From contig DYHW01000001.1 of NCBI GenBank assembly GCA_020723965.1, positions 234,587-298,586 of the forward strand: a DNA stretch of 64,000 nucleotides, read 5' to 3'. The translations under genes were made by a program, and so were the position numbers. This document shows positions 55,731 through 64,000 of this stretch, piece by piece. How positions within the stretch are numbered: the first letter of the stretch is position 1; each line of letters opens with the position of its first letter. The stretch comes from Melioribacter sp. Lineage in GTDB: Bacteria > Bacteroidota > Ignavibacteria > Ignavibacteriales > Melioribacteraceae. The notes beneath the pieces are model-generated. The model did no database searches. It had not been told where the DNA came from and saw nothing but the letters and a program-made list of their open reading frames with translations.

Positions 55731-56035
55731 ATAATAAATTGTAGAGAGCTGACCAAAAAATAAATTGTTGTCACTCTAACCCCGATGAAATCGGAAGAAG
55801 AGTCTCTTAATCAAATAAAGATTCTCACATGGTGATGCCTTCGGCATTAGTCTCCCAATAAATTGGGAATCTCAGAATCACGGAGAAATTACTTTCTAGT
55901 CAATCCTCTAAAGCTTTTTTGGTTTACAATTCTGTATGAATGAAAAGCGCAATATTTTAGTGTTTCAAAAATTTCTCAAATTGGCTTCTCTTCAAATGTT
56001 TCGATATTTTCGCATCGCACTATAAAGAAAAATTC
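55731..56035. other. Intergenic region with three mini-hairpins
   Basis: About 305 bases. It holds a composite of short palindromes: CCGATGAAATCGG (55782-55794), ATGCCTTCGGCAT (55835-55847) and TCCCAATAAATTGGGA (55853-55868), with outer arms AGTCTCTTAA/GATTCTC and GAATCTCAGAATCAC. It seems to be an intergenic repeat element; the era promoter should lie downstream. Confidence 0.6.
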
Positions 56036-56944
56036 ATGTCGATCAAATCCGGATTTGTATCAATTATTGGAAAGCCGAATGTTGGCAAATCTACGCTGAT
56101 GAATGCGCTTATTGGCGAAAAACTTTCCATTACAACTCCAAAACCGCAGACAACGCGAAGAAAAGTTTTGGGAATACTTTCTTCGGAAGAATATCAGATC
56201 ATTTTTCTCGATACACCAGGCATTCTTAACCCTGAATATCTTTTGCAGGAGCGAATGCTCGAATATGTTTTCCACTCAATTAAAGATTCAGATATTGTTC
56301 TTTTTTTAATTGATATCGCTTCTGATCACAACGGTTCAAAAACGTTTGGTGATAATACAGTATCGAAAATTTTGAAAGATAAAGAATCAAAAAAAATTCT
56401 TCTGATCAATAAAATTGATCTTTCAGATCAAATAACTGTTGATCTATTGATTCAAAAAGCTGAATCAAAAAAATGGTTTAAAAAAATAATTCCTATCTCT
56501 GCAATTGGCGGGTTTAATCTTCAGCAAGTTGTTGATGTTATTCTTGAGCATCTGCCAGAGCATCCAAAATATTATCCAGATGATCAATTAAGCGATGATG
56601 ACGAGCGGTTCTTTGTTTCTGAAATTATACGAGAAAAAATTTTTGAACTATACCGCGAAGAAATTCCATACAGCGCCGAAGTATTGATAGAAGAGTTCAA
56701 AGAACGCGGGGGCGCTAAAGATTACATTCGTGCTGCAATTGTTGTTGAAAGAGATACTCAGAAAGCTATTATACTTGGAGCAAAAGGAGAAACGATAAAA
56801 AAACTTGGTAAAATTGCGCGTCAAGCTATTGAAAAATTTTTGCAGAGAGAAGTTTATCTCGAATTATTCGTTAAGATAAAAGAGAAGTGGCGTTCCAATG
56901 AAGTTATGTTGAAAAATTTTGGATACTCGAAGCCCGATGAATAA
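56036..56944 (+). CDS. era: GTPase Era
   Basis: Essential GTPase binding 16S rRNA and helping 30S assembly. It has G1 GKPNVGKST (12-20), G3 DTPG, G4 NKID and the C-terminal KH RNA-binding domain with GAKGETIKKLGKIAR. Length 302, full. The next gene overlaps its end. Confidence 0.97.
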   Translation: MSIKSGFVSIIGKPNVGKSTLMNALIGEKLSITTPKPQTTRRKVLGILSSEEYQIIFLDTPGILNPEYLLQERMLEYVFHSIKDSDIVLFLIDIASDHNGSKTFGDNTVSKILKDKESKKILLINKIDLSDQITVDLLIQKAESKKWFKKIIPISAIGGFNLQQVVDVILEHLPEHPKYYPDDQLSDDDERFFVSEIIREKIFELYREEIPYSAEVLIEEFKERGGAKDYIRAAIVVERDTQKAIILGAKGETIKKLGKIARQAIEKFLQREVYLELFVKIKEKWRSNEVMLKNFGYSKPDE

Positions 56945-57872
56945 TTATTCACAAAACCGGTCTTACAAATATCTTGGCGAAGGAGCGCTTCTTTTAATGA
57001 CGGTTCTTTGGGGCGGAACTTTTGTAATTGTAAAAGAATCGCTGAGCGATATATCTTCGCTTCTTTTTGTCGCCTTCCGCTTTGGAATTGCCGCTGTGGT
57101 CTTATTACTGATTTTTTTTGCAGCGAAAAAAAGATTCGATCAAAAGTCTATTCTGCCAGGTATGTTTCTTGGGTTCTTTTTATTTCTTGGATTTTTTACT
57201 CAAACAATTGGACTTAAATATACAACGGCAACAAAATCAGGGTTCATCACAGGTTCTCTTGTTGTAATGGTGCCGTTGTTTCAAACAATAATTGAAAAGA
57301 AGCTGCCTTCAAAAGGAGCGCAGATAGGAACCGTTTTAGTGTTCATTGGAATTATTTTTTTATCGAGCGGTGGAACATCCATAACCAATTTTCTGGCTGA
57401 ACTTGGCGCTAATTTTAATTTTGGCGACTGGCTGACTCTCGCATGCGCTGCGTTTTTTGCTCTGCATGTCGTTTATATCGATGTCATCTCAGTAAAATAT
57501 AATTTTTGGACACTGCTTATCTCTCAGATCATAACCGTTTCTGTGCTAAGCTTTATAACCGCATTTATCTTTTCTGGTTTTAATGTAGAAGGATTGCACG
57601 TTTCGTTTACATCATATTTAATTTTTGGATTGCTTTATACATCTCTACTTGCAACTCTTTTTAATTTAGGAATTCAAACAAAATTCCAAAAGGTTGTAAG
57701 TCCAACAAAAGCGGGAATCATATATTCATTCGAGCCGATCTTTGCTGCTCTGTTTGCTTTCTTTTTACTCAATGAGAAAATCAGTAATTTTGGTTTGGTA
57801 GGAAGCGCTATAATATTTGTTGGATTGATTGTTTCCGAAGCATTTGATTCTTACTTCGGTATCTCTAAATAG
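56937..57872 (+). CDS. EamA-family (DMT) transporter
   Basis: A 311-residue integral membrane protein with ten hydrophobic helices, two EamA repeats. The first repeat starts LLLMTVLWGGTFVIVKESL, a typical EamA opening; PTKAGIIYSFEPIFAALFAF is the usual signature of the second. Exports or imports metabolites, substrate unknown. The ATG at 56937 overlaps the end of era. Confidence 0.9.
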   Translation: MNNYSQNRSYKYLGEGALLLMTVLWGGTFVIVKESLSDISSLLFVAFRFGIAAVVLLLIFFAAKKRFDQKSILPGMFLGFFLFLGFFTQTIGLKYTTATKSGFITGSLVVMVPLFQTIIEKKLPSKGAQIGTVLVFIGIIFLSSGGTSITNFLAELGANFNFGDWLTLACAAFFALHVVYIDVISVKYNFWTLLISQIITVSVLSFITAFIFSGFNVEGLHVSFTSYLIFGLLYTSLLATLFNLGIQTKFQKVVSPTKAGIIYSFEPIFAALFAFFLLNEKISNFGLVGSAIIFVGLIVSEAFDSYFGISK

Positions 57873-57939
57873 TTCTTTACTAAAAATATTTTAGACTGAA
57901 CGTTAGGCATTTGTATTGCAGATAGGTTTCATTTTTTAC

Positions 57940-58218
57940 ATGGAAACAACGAGAGCCGAAATAATAGCAACTGGCTTAGTTCAAGGTGTCGGTTTCCGAT
58001 ACTATGTTGCTCGTCAAGCCGAAAAACTTGGTTTGATAGGTTATACTAAAAACTTGTACAGCGGAGAAATTTTAACAGTAGTTGAAGGACCTCGTTATTT
58101 GGTCGAAGAGATTTACAATCTAATAAAAATTGGTCCTTCCTATGCTGATGTAAAAAACGCTTCAATAAAATGGTGTGAACCTAAAAATGAATTCACAAAA
58201 TTTGAGATTAGATTTTGA
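57940..58218 (+). CDS. acyP: Acylphosphatase
   Basis: A 92-residue enzyme hydrolysing acyl phosphates. Phosphate-binding loop [12 protein letters not shown] with the catalytic arginine, and the catalytic asparagine in [10 protein letters not shown]. The ATG at 57940 gives the standard length; a TTG at 57916 would add eight residues. Followed by ispF with a 4-nt overlap. Confidence 0.93.
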   Translation: METTRAEIIATGLVQGVGFRYYVARQAEKLGLIGYTKNLYSGEILTVVEGPRYLVEEIYNLIKIGPSYADVKNASIKWCEPKNEFTKFEIRF

Positions 58219-58706
58219 GCGCACAAATTAAAATTGGTTTCGGATATGATGTTCATGCATTTGCCGAAAATAGAAAGTTGATTTTAGGCGGTGTGGAAAT
58301 CCCTTATAAGAAAGGTTTGATTGGTCATTCCGATGCTGATGTTCTTCTTCACGCTATTTGCGATGCAGTTTTTGGCGCACTGGCTTTGGGCGATCTTGGA
58401 AAACATTTTCCGAACACTGACCCCGAATACAAAGACGCCGATAGTAAACAATTGTTGAACCATATTTATTATTTGATTAAAGATGCGCGGTATGAAGTAG
58501 GTAACATTGATTCAACAATTCTTCTTCAGGAACCAAAACTCGCACCGTTTATTCCCAGAATGTGTGAAACTATTGCAAACATATTGAATATTCGTATTGA
58601 TCAAGTTTCAGTTAAGGCAACCACAACCGAAGGGTTAGGATTTGTAGGACGCGCAGAGGGTTGCGCCGCCTATGCAGTTATTCTTCTCATCAAAAAAGAG
58701 TATTGA
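58215..58706 (+). CDS. ispF: 2-C-methyl-D-erythritol 2,4-cyclodiphosphate synthase
   Basis: A 163-residue MEP-pathway enzyme. Zinc ligands and motifs: YDVHAF (D, H), [32 protein letters not shown], and [18 protein letters not shown]. It starts with TTG overlapping the previous stop (TTGA). Overlaps the DedA gene by one base. Confidence 0.96.
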   Translation: MSAQIKIGFGYDVHAFAENRKLILGGVEIPYKKGLIGHSDADVLLHAICDAVFGALALGDLGKHFPNTDPEYKDADSKQLLNHIYYLIKDARYEVGNIDSTILLQEPKLAPFIPRMCETIANILNIRIDQVSVKATTTEGLGFVGRAEGCAAYAVILLIKKEY

Positions 58707-59314
58707 TGCTTCAAGAATTTATATCCCAAATTGGCACGTTAGACCCAACTATAATTTATCTAGTGCTTTTTTTATTTGCATTCATCGAAAATATTTTTCC
58801 TCCCTCGCCTAGCGATCTTGTTGTTGTTATTGGTGGAACTTTGATAGCTCACACGGAAATCTCATTTGTTACAATACTTGCATTAACAAGTATTGGCAGT
58901 TCTGTTGGGTTTGTTGTGATGTATTTTATCGGCGAATTTCTTGGCGATAAAATCATTCGGAAAGGAAAATTAAAATTCATCAAGCTAGAATTACTTAACA
59001 AAGCTGATATTTGGTTCCAAAAATATGGGTACAATTTAATTTTGATTAACCGCTTTATCCCCGGGACTCGCGCAGTTATTAGTTTTTTCTGTGGCGTACA
59101 TCGTTTAAAACCTTCAAAAACTTTTTTGTATGCGGCGCTAAGCTCGATCGTTTGGAATGTCGTTTTAATTTCTCTTGGGTTCTTTCTTGGCAATAATATT
59201 CCAATGATCGACAAAATTTTAAGTACATATTCAAACACTGTACTTGTAATAACGGTCTTACTTGCAACTTTCTTCTTAATTAGATTTTGGTTGAAAAAGA
59301 AAAAGAGCAAATGA
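58706..59314 (+). CDS. DedA-family membrane protein
   Basis: A 202-residue membrane protein of the DedA/VTT family, linked to lipid flipping (undecaprenyl phosphate or phosphatidylethanolamine) and envelope homeostasis. It shows the early ENIFPPSPSDLVVVIGG and the conserved NRFIPGTRAVISFFCG motifs. The ATG at 58706 shares a base with the ispF stop (TGATG). Next gene lnt overlaps by 4 nt. Confidence 0.92.
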   Translation: MLQEFISQIGTLDPTIIYLVLFLFAFIENIFPPSPSDLVVVIGGTLIAHTEISFVTILALTSIGSSVGFVVMYFIGEFLGDKIIRKGKLKFIKLELLNKADIWFQKYGYNLILINRFIPGTRAVISFFCGVHRLKPSKTFLYAALSSIVWNVVLISLGFFLGNNIPMIDKILSTYSNTVLVITVLLATFFLIRFWLKKKKSK

Positions 59315-60954
59315 AATTATTTAAGGAATTAAAAATATCGTTAACTCCTGAGCAAAAAAAAGAAAGAAATAAAAAGATACTTTTGGGGTTACTAAGCGGA
59401 ATTTTGATTGGAATTTCTTATCCGCCTATTCCGCTGCCGTTCATAATATTTTTTTCGTTCATTCCATATTTTTTTGTTCTTGAAGAGAAAGAATCTCTTT
59501 TATCTATAAATCGAATTTCATACCTGACTTTTTTCGTTTTTAATCTGATTACGATTTACTGGGTAGGAAGCTGGACAAAGGAAGCCGATCCGTTTCTAAT
59601 GATCTCTGGCGCGCTTCTTTTATTTGTCAATCCTGCTATTTATTTAATCTCAACAACTCTTTATTACTTAGCTAAAAATGTTTTTAATAAAAAGATAGCG
59701 CTGTTTCTCTTTCCATTCTGTTGGGTCTCTTTCGAATACTTATACAGTTTAACAGATCTTCGTTTCCCTTGGTTAACGCTTGGCAATAGTCTCTCTTATT
59801 TAAATCAGTTTATTCAAATTGCAGATGTTATTGGCGTATATGGCTTATCTTTAATAATTCTTTACGTCAATATTTTTTTATATCTATTTATCAAAGAAGT
59901 GCGCGTGAATAAAAAAACAAATTATCGTTATGCTATTGCAGCGCTTCTTTTAATTTTTATTCCGCTTGTTTATGGCGGTTACCGAATTGCTGGTTATGAA
60001 TCTCCTAAAGAAAAAATTAAAGTTGGATTGATTCAACCCGATCTAAACCCTTGGGACAAATGGCAAGCAGGAAATATTGAAGAGCAGCTTGATTTGTATT
60101 TACAGCTTTCTAAAGAAGCAGTTAATAAAGATGCGCGCCTAATAATATGGCCAGAATCAGCGCTGCCAGTTTATCTGCTCTCTGGAAATTATCCTTTTGA
60201 AGTAGAACGTATTCAACAATTTGTTGATCAGAATAATATTTGGCTGTTAACCGGAATGCCTGATGCTACTTTTTATTTTGATCTGGACGAAGCGCCAAAA
60301 GATGCAAAGAAAACAAAAAGCGGAGATGTTGCATATACTTCTTACAATTCGATTTTACTCTTTATGCCAAACTCATCTTCAATTCAAAAATATGGTAAAA
60401 TAAAACTTGTCCCTTTCGGCGAACATGTTCCTTTTGTTGAACTGTTTCCAATCTTAGGTGATCTGATCAAATGGCAGGTTGGAATTTCTAGTTGGAATGT
60501 TGGCAGAGAACAAATTGTGTTTAATACGCCGCTTGTAAAAATTGGGGGCGCTGTCTGCATTGAATCGATCTATCCCGAATTTATCGCTCAATTTGTCCAG
60601 AAGGACGCAGATATAATAGCGGTTGTAACTAATGATAGCTGGTATGGCTATTCAAGCGGTCCGTTTCAGCACAAAGAAATTTCCGTACTGCGCGCTGTTG
60701 AAAATAGAAGAACTGTTGTGCGCGCTGCAAACGGCGGTGTTAGTTGTATAATAGATCCGTTAGGACGAACGATCGGAGAAACTAAACTTTTTACAAAAGA
60801 TGTATTAGTGGGGCACGCACCAATTTTGAAAGGGAAAACATTCTATACACAATTTTTTTTCTTAATTCCTTTCTTTAGTTCTTCTGTTTCTATAGCTACA
60901 ATATTATTTTTCATTTATAAAAAAATCACAATAAAGTTAAAGAAAAGAACATGA
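59311..60954 (+). CDS. lnt: Apolipoprotein N-acyltransferase
   Basis: A 547-residue inner-membrane enzyme adding the third acyl chain to lipoproteins. N-terminal membrane helices (about six) precede the nitrilase-fold domain with the catalytic triad: glutamate in IIWPESALPVY, lysine in YGKIKLVPFGEHVPF and cysteine in GGAVCIESIYPEF. The start ATG overlaps the DedA stop (ATGA). It fits the many lipoproteins found in this window. Confidence 0.95.
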   Translation: MKLFKELKISLTPEQKKERNKKILLGLLSGILIGISYPPIPLPFIIFFSFIPYFFVLEEKESLLSINRISYLTFFVFNLITIYWVGSWTKEADPFLMISGALLLFVNPAIYLISTTLYYLAKNVFNKKIALFLFPFCWVSFEYLYSLTDLRFPWLTLGNSLSYLNQFIQIADVIGVYGLSLIILYVNIFLYLFIKEVRVNKKTNYRYAIAALLLIFIPLVYGGYRIAGYESPKEKIKVGLIQPDLNPWDKWQAGNIEEQLDLYLQLSKEAVNKDARLIIWPESALPVYLLSGNYPFEVERIQQFVDQNNIWLLTGMPDATFYFDLDEAPKDAKKTKSGDVAYTSYNSILLFMPNSSSIQKYGKIKLVPFGEHVPFVELFPILGDLIKWQVGISSWNVGREQIVFNTPLVKIGGAVCIESIYPEFIAQFVQKDADIIAVVTNDSWYGYSSGPFQHKEISVLRAVENRRTVVRAANGGVSCIIDPLGRTIGETKLFTKDVLVGHAPILKGKTFYTQFFFLIPFFSSSVSIATILFFIYKKITIKLKKRT

Positions 60955-61979
60955 ACAAAATTATTGATCTAAGAAGCGATACACTTACAAAACCTTCTCA
61001 AGCAATGCGCAAAGCAATGTATGATGCAGAAGTAGGAGATGACGTTTACAAAGAAGATCCGACTGTGAACGAACTTGAGAAGTACTCTGCCGAACTGCTT
61101 GGTAAAGAAGCTGCGTTGTTTGTTACTACTGGCACTATGGGAAATCAACTTTCTCTAAATGTATTAACTCAACCTGGCGACGAAGTGATCTGCGAAAAAG
61201 ATGCACATATTTTTCAATATGAATCCGGCTCGCCGGCAGCTTTGAGCGGAATTCAATTAAGTTTGGTTGATGGCGTTCGCGGCGTATTTACTCCCGAACA
61301 AGTTGAACCGCTCATTCGACCGACAAGCGCATATTATATGGCACGCACACGAGTTATAGAAGTTGAAAACACACACAACCGTGCCGGCGGCACTATCAAC
61401 CCGATTGAAAATATAAAAGCGCTCAGTGCTCTGGCAAAGAAATACAATCTTTATTTTCATCTTGACGGCGCAAGAATTTGGAACGCTTCAGTTGAAACCG
61501 GAATTTCACCGGCAGATTATGCACAGCATTTCGATACGATTTCATGCTGTCTTTCAAAAGGATTAGGCGCACCGATTGGTTCGATCATTGCAGGCTCAAA
61601 AGATTTTATTAAAGAAGCTTTTCGGAAACGTAAAGCCTGGGGCGGCGGTATGAGGCAGGCTGGTGTTATTGCCGCTGCAGGTTTGTATGCGCTTAAAAAT
61701 AATATTCCGAAATTAAAAGAAGATCACGAAAAAGCTAAAGTGTTGGCTAACCAATTATCTCAACTTCAGAATGTAAAAGTTGATATGCTAAGCGTACAGA
61801 CTAATATTGTAATGTTCACTGTCAAAAATATTTCTGTGGAGAATTTTTTAACTAAATGTAAAGATAACGGATTGAAATTAGGAACTGGAAAAGTTGGCGT
61901 GATCAGAGCCGTTATGCATATGGATGTATCGATGGAAAATATAGAGGAAGCGGTAAAAATTATTGAACGGATAATCTAA
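60951..61979 (+). CDS. ltaE: Low-specificity L-threonine aldolase
   Basis: A 342-residue PLP fold-type I enzyme cleaving threonine to glycine and acetaldehyde. RSDTLTKPSQAM, EVGDDVYKEDPTVNELE, the PLP region HLDGARIWNA, and the lysine in CLSKGLGAPIGS are as in LtaE. It overlaps the lnt stop by 4 nt, ending the overlapped run of genes that begins at era. Confidence 0.94.
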   Translation: MNKIIDLRSDTLTKPSQAMRKAMYDAEVGDDVYKEDPTVNELEKYSAELLGKEAALFVTTGTMGNQLSLNVLTQPGDEVICEKDAHIFQYESGSPAALSGIQLSLVDGVRGVFTPEQVEPLIRPTSAYYMARTRVIEVENTHNRAGGTINPIENIKALSALAKKYNLYFHLDGARIWNASVETGISPADYAQHFDTISCCLSKGLGAPIGSIIAGSKDFIKEAFRKRKAWGGGMRQAGVIAAAGLYALKNNIPKLKEDHEKAKVLANQLSQLQNVKVDMLSVQTNIVMFTVKNISVENFLTKCKDNGLKLGTGKVGVIRAVMHMDVSMENIEEAVKIIERII

Positions 61980-61988
61980 TCAAATTAT

Positions 61989-62047
61989 CATGCTCGTGTT
62001 CATGCTCATACTCTTTTGAAAGAGCACAAGATCAAGATCATGAGCAA
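61989..62047. repeat. Intergenic inverted repeat
   Basis: Arms ATGCTCGTGTTCATGCTC and GAGCACAAGATCAAGATC with the continuing CATGAGCA pair imperfectly around TTTTGAAA. The composition suggests a simple-sequence stem-loop that may stop ltaE transcription. Confidence 0.5.
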
Positions 62048-62070
62048 GAAAAAAATAATGATGGAGAGAA

Positions 62071-62523
62071 ATGGAAATCTCGAACTACAAACACAAAATA
62101 ATTGAAGTGGTAAAATTTCATCAACTGGATCTGCTTGGGATCTGCAATAACGTTGTTTATTTCGACTACTTTGTAGATGCACGGATAAAATACATTCAAA
62201 ACCTAAAAGCTATTTATAAGTTCAAGGAGTTTTTGGAAGGCAACTCATTTTTTATTATGGCGCAAAATGAGTGCGATTACATCGAACCCGCTTATCTTGA
62301 TGATGAATTGAACATATACACTCGGATTGATTTTATTAAAAATTCAAGTTTTGGATTAAGACATTTGATTGAGAAAGAATCTTCTAAAAAAATAATTGCA
62401 CACGGCGGCGGAATTGTTGTTCATATTGATAGGTATTCAAAAAAACCGTTGCAGCTTCCTGAAGAATTCTATGACGCCGTGAAAAAGTTCGAGAATAAAG
62501 TTGAAGTTCTCAGAACAACCTAA
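62071..62523 (+). CDS. Hotdog-fold acyl-CoA thioesterase family protein
   Basis: A 150-residue protein of the 4-hydroxybenzoyl-CoA thioesterase type. It holds the family opening VKFHQLDLLGICNNVVYFDY, in which the aspartate is the catalytic acid, and a C-terminal VHIDRYSKKPLQLPEE. The YbgC-like DxxGxxNNxxY pattern is preserved, with HQLD rather than YxDTD. Substrate unknown. It converges with the frameshifted gene. Confidence 0.8.
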   Translation: MEISNYKHKIIEVVKFHQLDLLGICNNVVYFDYFVDARIKYIQNLKAIYKFKEFLEGNSFFIMAQNECDYIEPAYLDDELNIYTRIDFIKNSSFGLRHLIEKESSKKIIAHGGGIVVHIDRYSKKPLQLPEEFYDAVKKFENKVEVLRTT

Positions 62524-63643
62524 TTCAAAAAAAATATTACTAAAGCGATCGAGATCACACTGTACGTAATTTTTCTTGACCAATCAGGCTGCTTAAATTT
62601 GAAAGTCCACCATAGTTTTACAATCAACATCATAATTGCGATAAGAAGGATAGTAACCATGGCACTCTTAATAAGAGTAAGTTTTTCGTTATATAGATTG
62701 AAAAGACTTTTACCAAAAAAAAATCCTCTGTAAATAAGCTGCAAGTGAAACCAGGAAACTAGTAGCGACTCACGACTAACATCTAACAATAGTGAAGAAT
62801 AATTTTCCTTACTACTCAAATAATGCCATTCGCCGCCAAGCAATGCAAGAATAACGCCCAATCTTTCTAAAAAGAAAAATGGATGAGGTATTATTTTAGT
62901 AAGACCGCCGGGAAGCAGGTAATTGATCTTTACAACTCCGATAAAAAAAATACCGCTGATGATCAACCGATTAGCAAATTCTTTTTCGTTGGTTTCTGCT
63001 CGCGCTTGAAGATAAAATTTAGCAATGAATGCTCCTGCGAAAATAAAGCCCCACACGGAAAAATCGGAAAGAACGAACCGTGCATTCTGTTAAAATAATT
63101 TGCGAAGATTAAGAGCATCTGCTTGTAAAAATCGGTCTTCCAAGAAAAAGGACATAAAAAAAGAATTAAGAGAGTTATAATCGTGCAGAAATTGTAAAAT
63201 GCTTTTTCTGTTTTAAAGAATATTATAGCTGTTAACAAAACGAATAAACCTGTAGCAATTATTTGAAGTATATCAACTACAAAAAGACTGCGTAAAGTTT
63301 GCTGAGCGGGAGAAATAAAAATATTCTTAAACGAAAAAGATGGTATATGCAGCGAGTAACCAGCAAGAAGGATCAAACCAAGCCGCCCTATCTTTTTCCA
63401 AAATTCTTTTCCAAATTTTCTTAACTGCTTAACACCTTTTTGAAGAGAAAGAACAAACACCATGCCCGAAGTAAATGTGAATGCCGGCGCTACCAGCCCG
63501 TTTATAAAATTTAAATACGGAAACCACCATGTTTGTTTAATGCTTGGAATAAGAAGCGAGTTAAAAACGCGCACTTCGATCATTATTACAAGCGCTAATC
63601 CTTTTAGCAGGTCGATAAATAATGCTCTTGCGCTTGAAGACAA
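62520..63643 (-). pseudogene. DUF1624/HGSNAT-like membrane acyltransferase, frameshifted
   Basis: Two overlapping frames together give one multi-spanning protein of about 374 residues. The N-terminal frame (63643 down to about 63058) begins at TTG behind an AAGGA site and carries SARALFIDLLKGLALVIMIE, the opening of DUF1624 (heparan-alpha-glucosaminide N-acetyltransferase-like) proteins. It continues to MHGSFFPIFP, then leaves the family pattern. The C-terminal frame carries on with WGFIFAGAFIAKFYLQAR to 62520. Removing two bases from the TGTG at 63052-63056 would restore one frame. It could be a true mutation or a sequencing error. Confidence 0.72.
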
Positions 63644-63787
63644 TCACAATCCTTTCATCTTTATTATCAAAATAAGGAATAAAATGTATTTATAATCTAA
63701 AGAATTTATGACAAGAAAATATTTTTTATCCTATCAGTTGATAAAAATTTTTGTTAGTTTTTTATCACAACAAAACACGGGGGCTTT

Positions 63788-64000
63788 ATGAATCTTGTTT
63801 TTGATATTGAAACCGTTGGTTGTGATTTTGAATCTCTTTCTGAATCACAGCGGGAATTTTTACTTCGCTATACAGAATCCGAAAAAGATTCCGACAAAAA
63901 AGAAAAGTTAATTGAAGAAACAAAGCGCTATTTGAGTCTCTATCCTTATACTGCAAAAATAGTTGCTATTGGAATGCTCAATTCAGAAACAGAAAATGTA
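63788..64000 (+). CDS. PolB-like 3'-5' exonuclease (3' end outside window)
   Basis: Only 71 codons are inside the window. It begins MNLVFDIETVG, with the DxE motif (D6, E8) of DEDD exonucleases, then a charged segment and YTAKIVAIGML. This arrangement is that of predicted PolB-like 3'-5' exonuclease proteins (RNase H fold). GGGG lies just upstream (bases 63780-63783) of the ATG. Confidence is limited by the truncation. Confidence 0.7.
   Translation, partial: MNLVFDIETVGCDFESLSESQREFLLRYTESEKDSDKKEKLIEETKRYLSLYPYTAKIVAIGMLNSETENV

Noticed and set aside
55731-56035. Riboswitch or structured RNA before era
   Set aside because: The short palindromes do not match a known riboswitch core that I can recognise, and the layout is more like an interspersed repeat.

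Overview
The window looks like chromosomal DNA from a low-GC member of the Bacteroidota/Chlorobiota group, most likely Ignavibacteria or a relative. This is inferred from family content, not a database search: a DUF4837-type lipoprotein, a TonB receptor with a carboxypeptidase-like N-terminal domain paired with a DUF4249-type lipoprotein, a PorW/SprE-like TPR lipoprotein, a DUF2723 membrane protein, a signal-peptide-bearing YidD-like protein, and SecA with an extra insertion. Clear Shine-Dalgarno sequences occur before several genes, and GTG and TTG starts are common. No rRNA, tRNA, CRISPR array, transposase or prophage gene was found.

Layout. 1-3496: 3' end of ftsH and two overlapping genes (polyprenol/diacylglycerol kinase-like, DUF4837 lipoprotein). 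3508-11855: a DUF2723 membrane protein and GlnE-like adenylyltransferase on the minus strand, divergent from secA-glnB. 12065-20376: TPR lipoprotein, AlbA-domain protein, a minus-strand set (GerMN lipoprotein, Gdx/SugE exporter, SpoU methyltransferase), a TonB receptor with its DUF4249 partner, and a small two-helix membrane protein.

20798-41697 is the centrepiece: a 21-kb purine catabolism island resembling the E. coli yge-ygf cluster of anaerobic purine/urate breakdown. It holds two xanthine-dehydrogenase-type molybdenum hydroxylases (one with fused FeS-FAD plus Mo subunits, one with three separate subunits), a hydantoinase/dihydropyrimidinase-type amidohydrolase, SsnA, the carbamoyltransferase YgeW, the M20 hydrolase YgeY, the large flavin/iron-sulfur protein YgfK, a MocA/YgfJ-type nucleotidyltransferase, and two unusual PLP enzymes in place of a recognisable YgeX. 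An Mrr-type nuclease sits among them. A family of imperfect inverted repeats marks gene borders in this island and even encodes the last residues of two unrelated proteins.

41710-64000 returns to housekeeping genes: rlmN, acyl-CoA dehydrogenase, a YidD/TPR set, an ACT-PFL pair, LemA-TPM, ferredoxin, a nuclease-family lipoprotein, MBL-Rieske-queG-trxB, a tightly overlapped run (era, EamA transporter, acylphosphatase, ispF, DedA, lnt, threonine aldolase), a hotdog thioesterase, a frameshifted DUF1624-type gene, and the 5' end of a PolB-like exonuclease.
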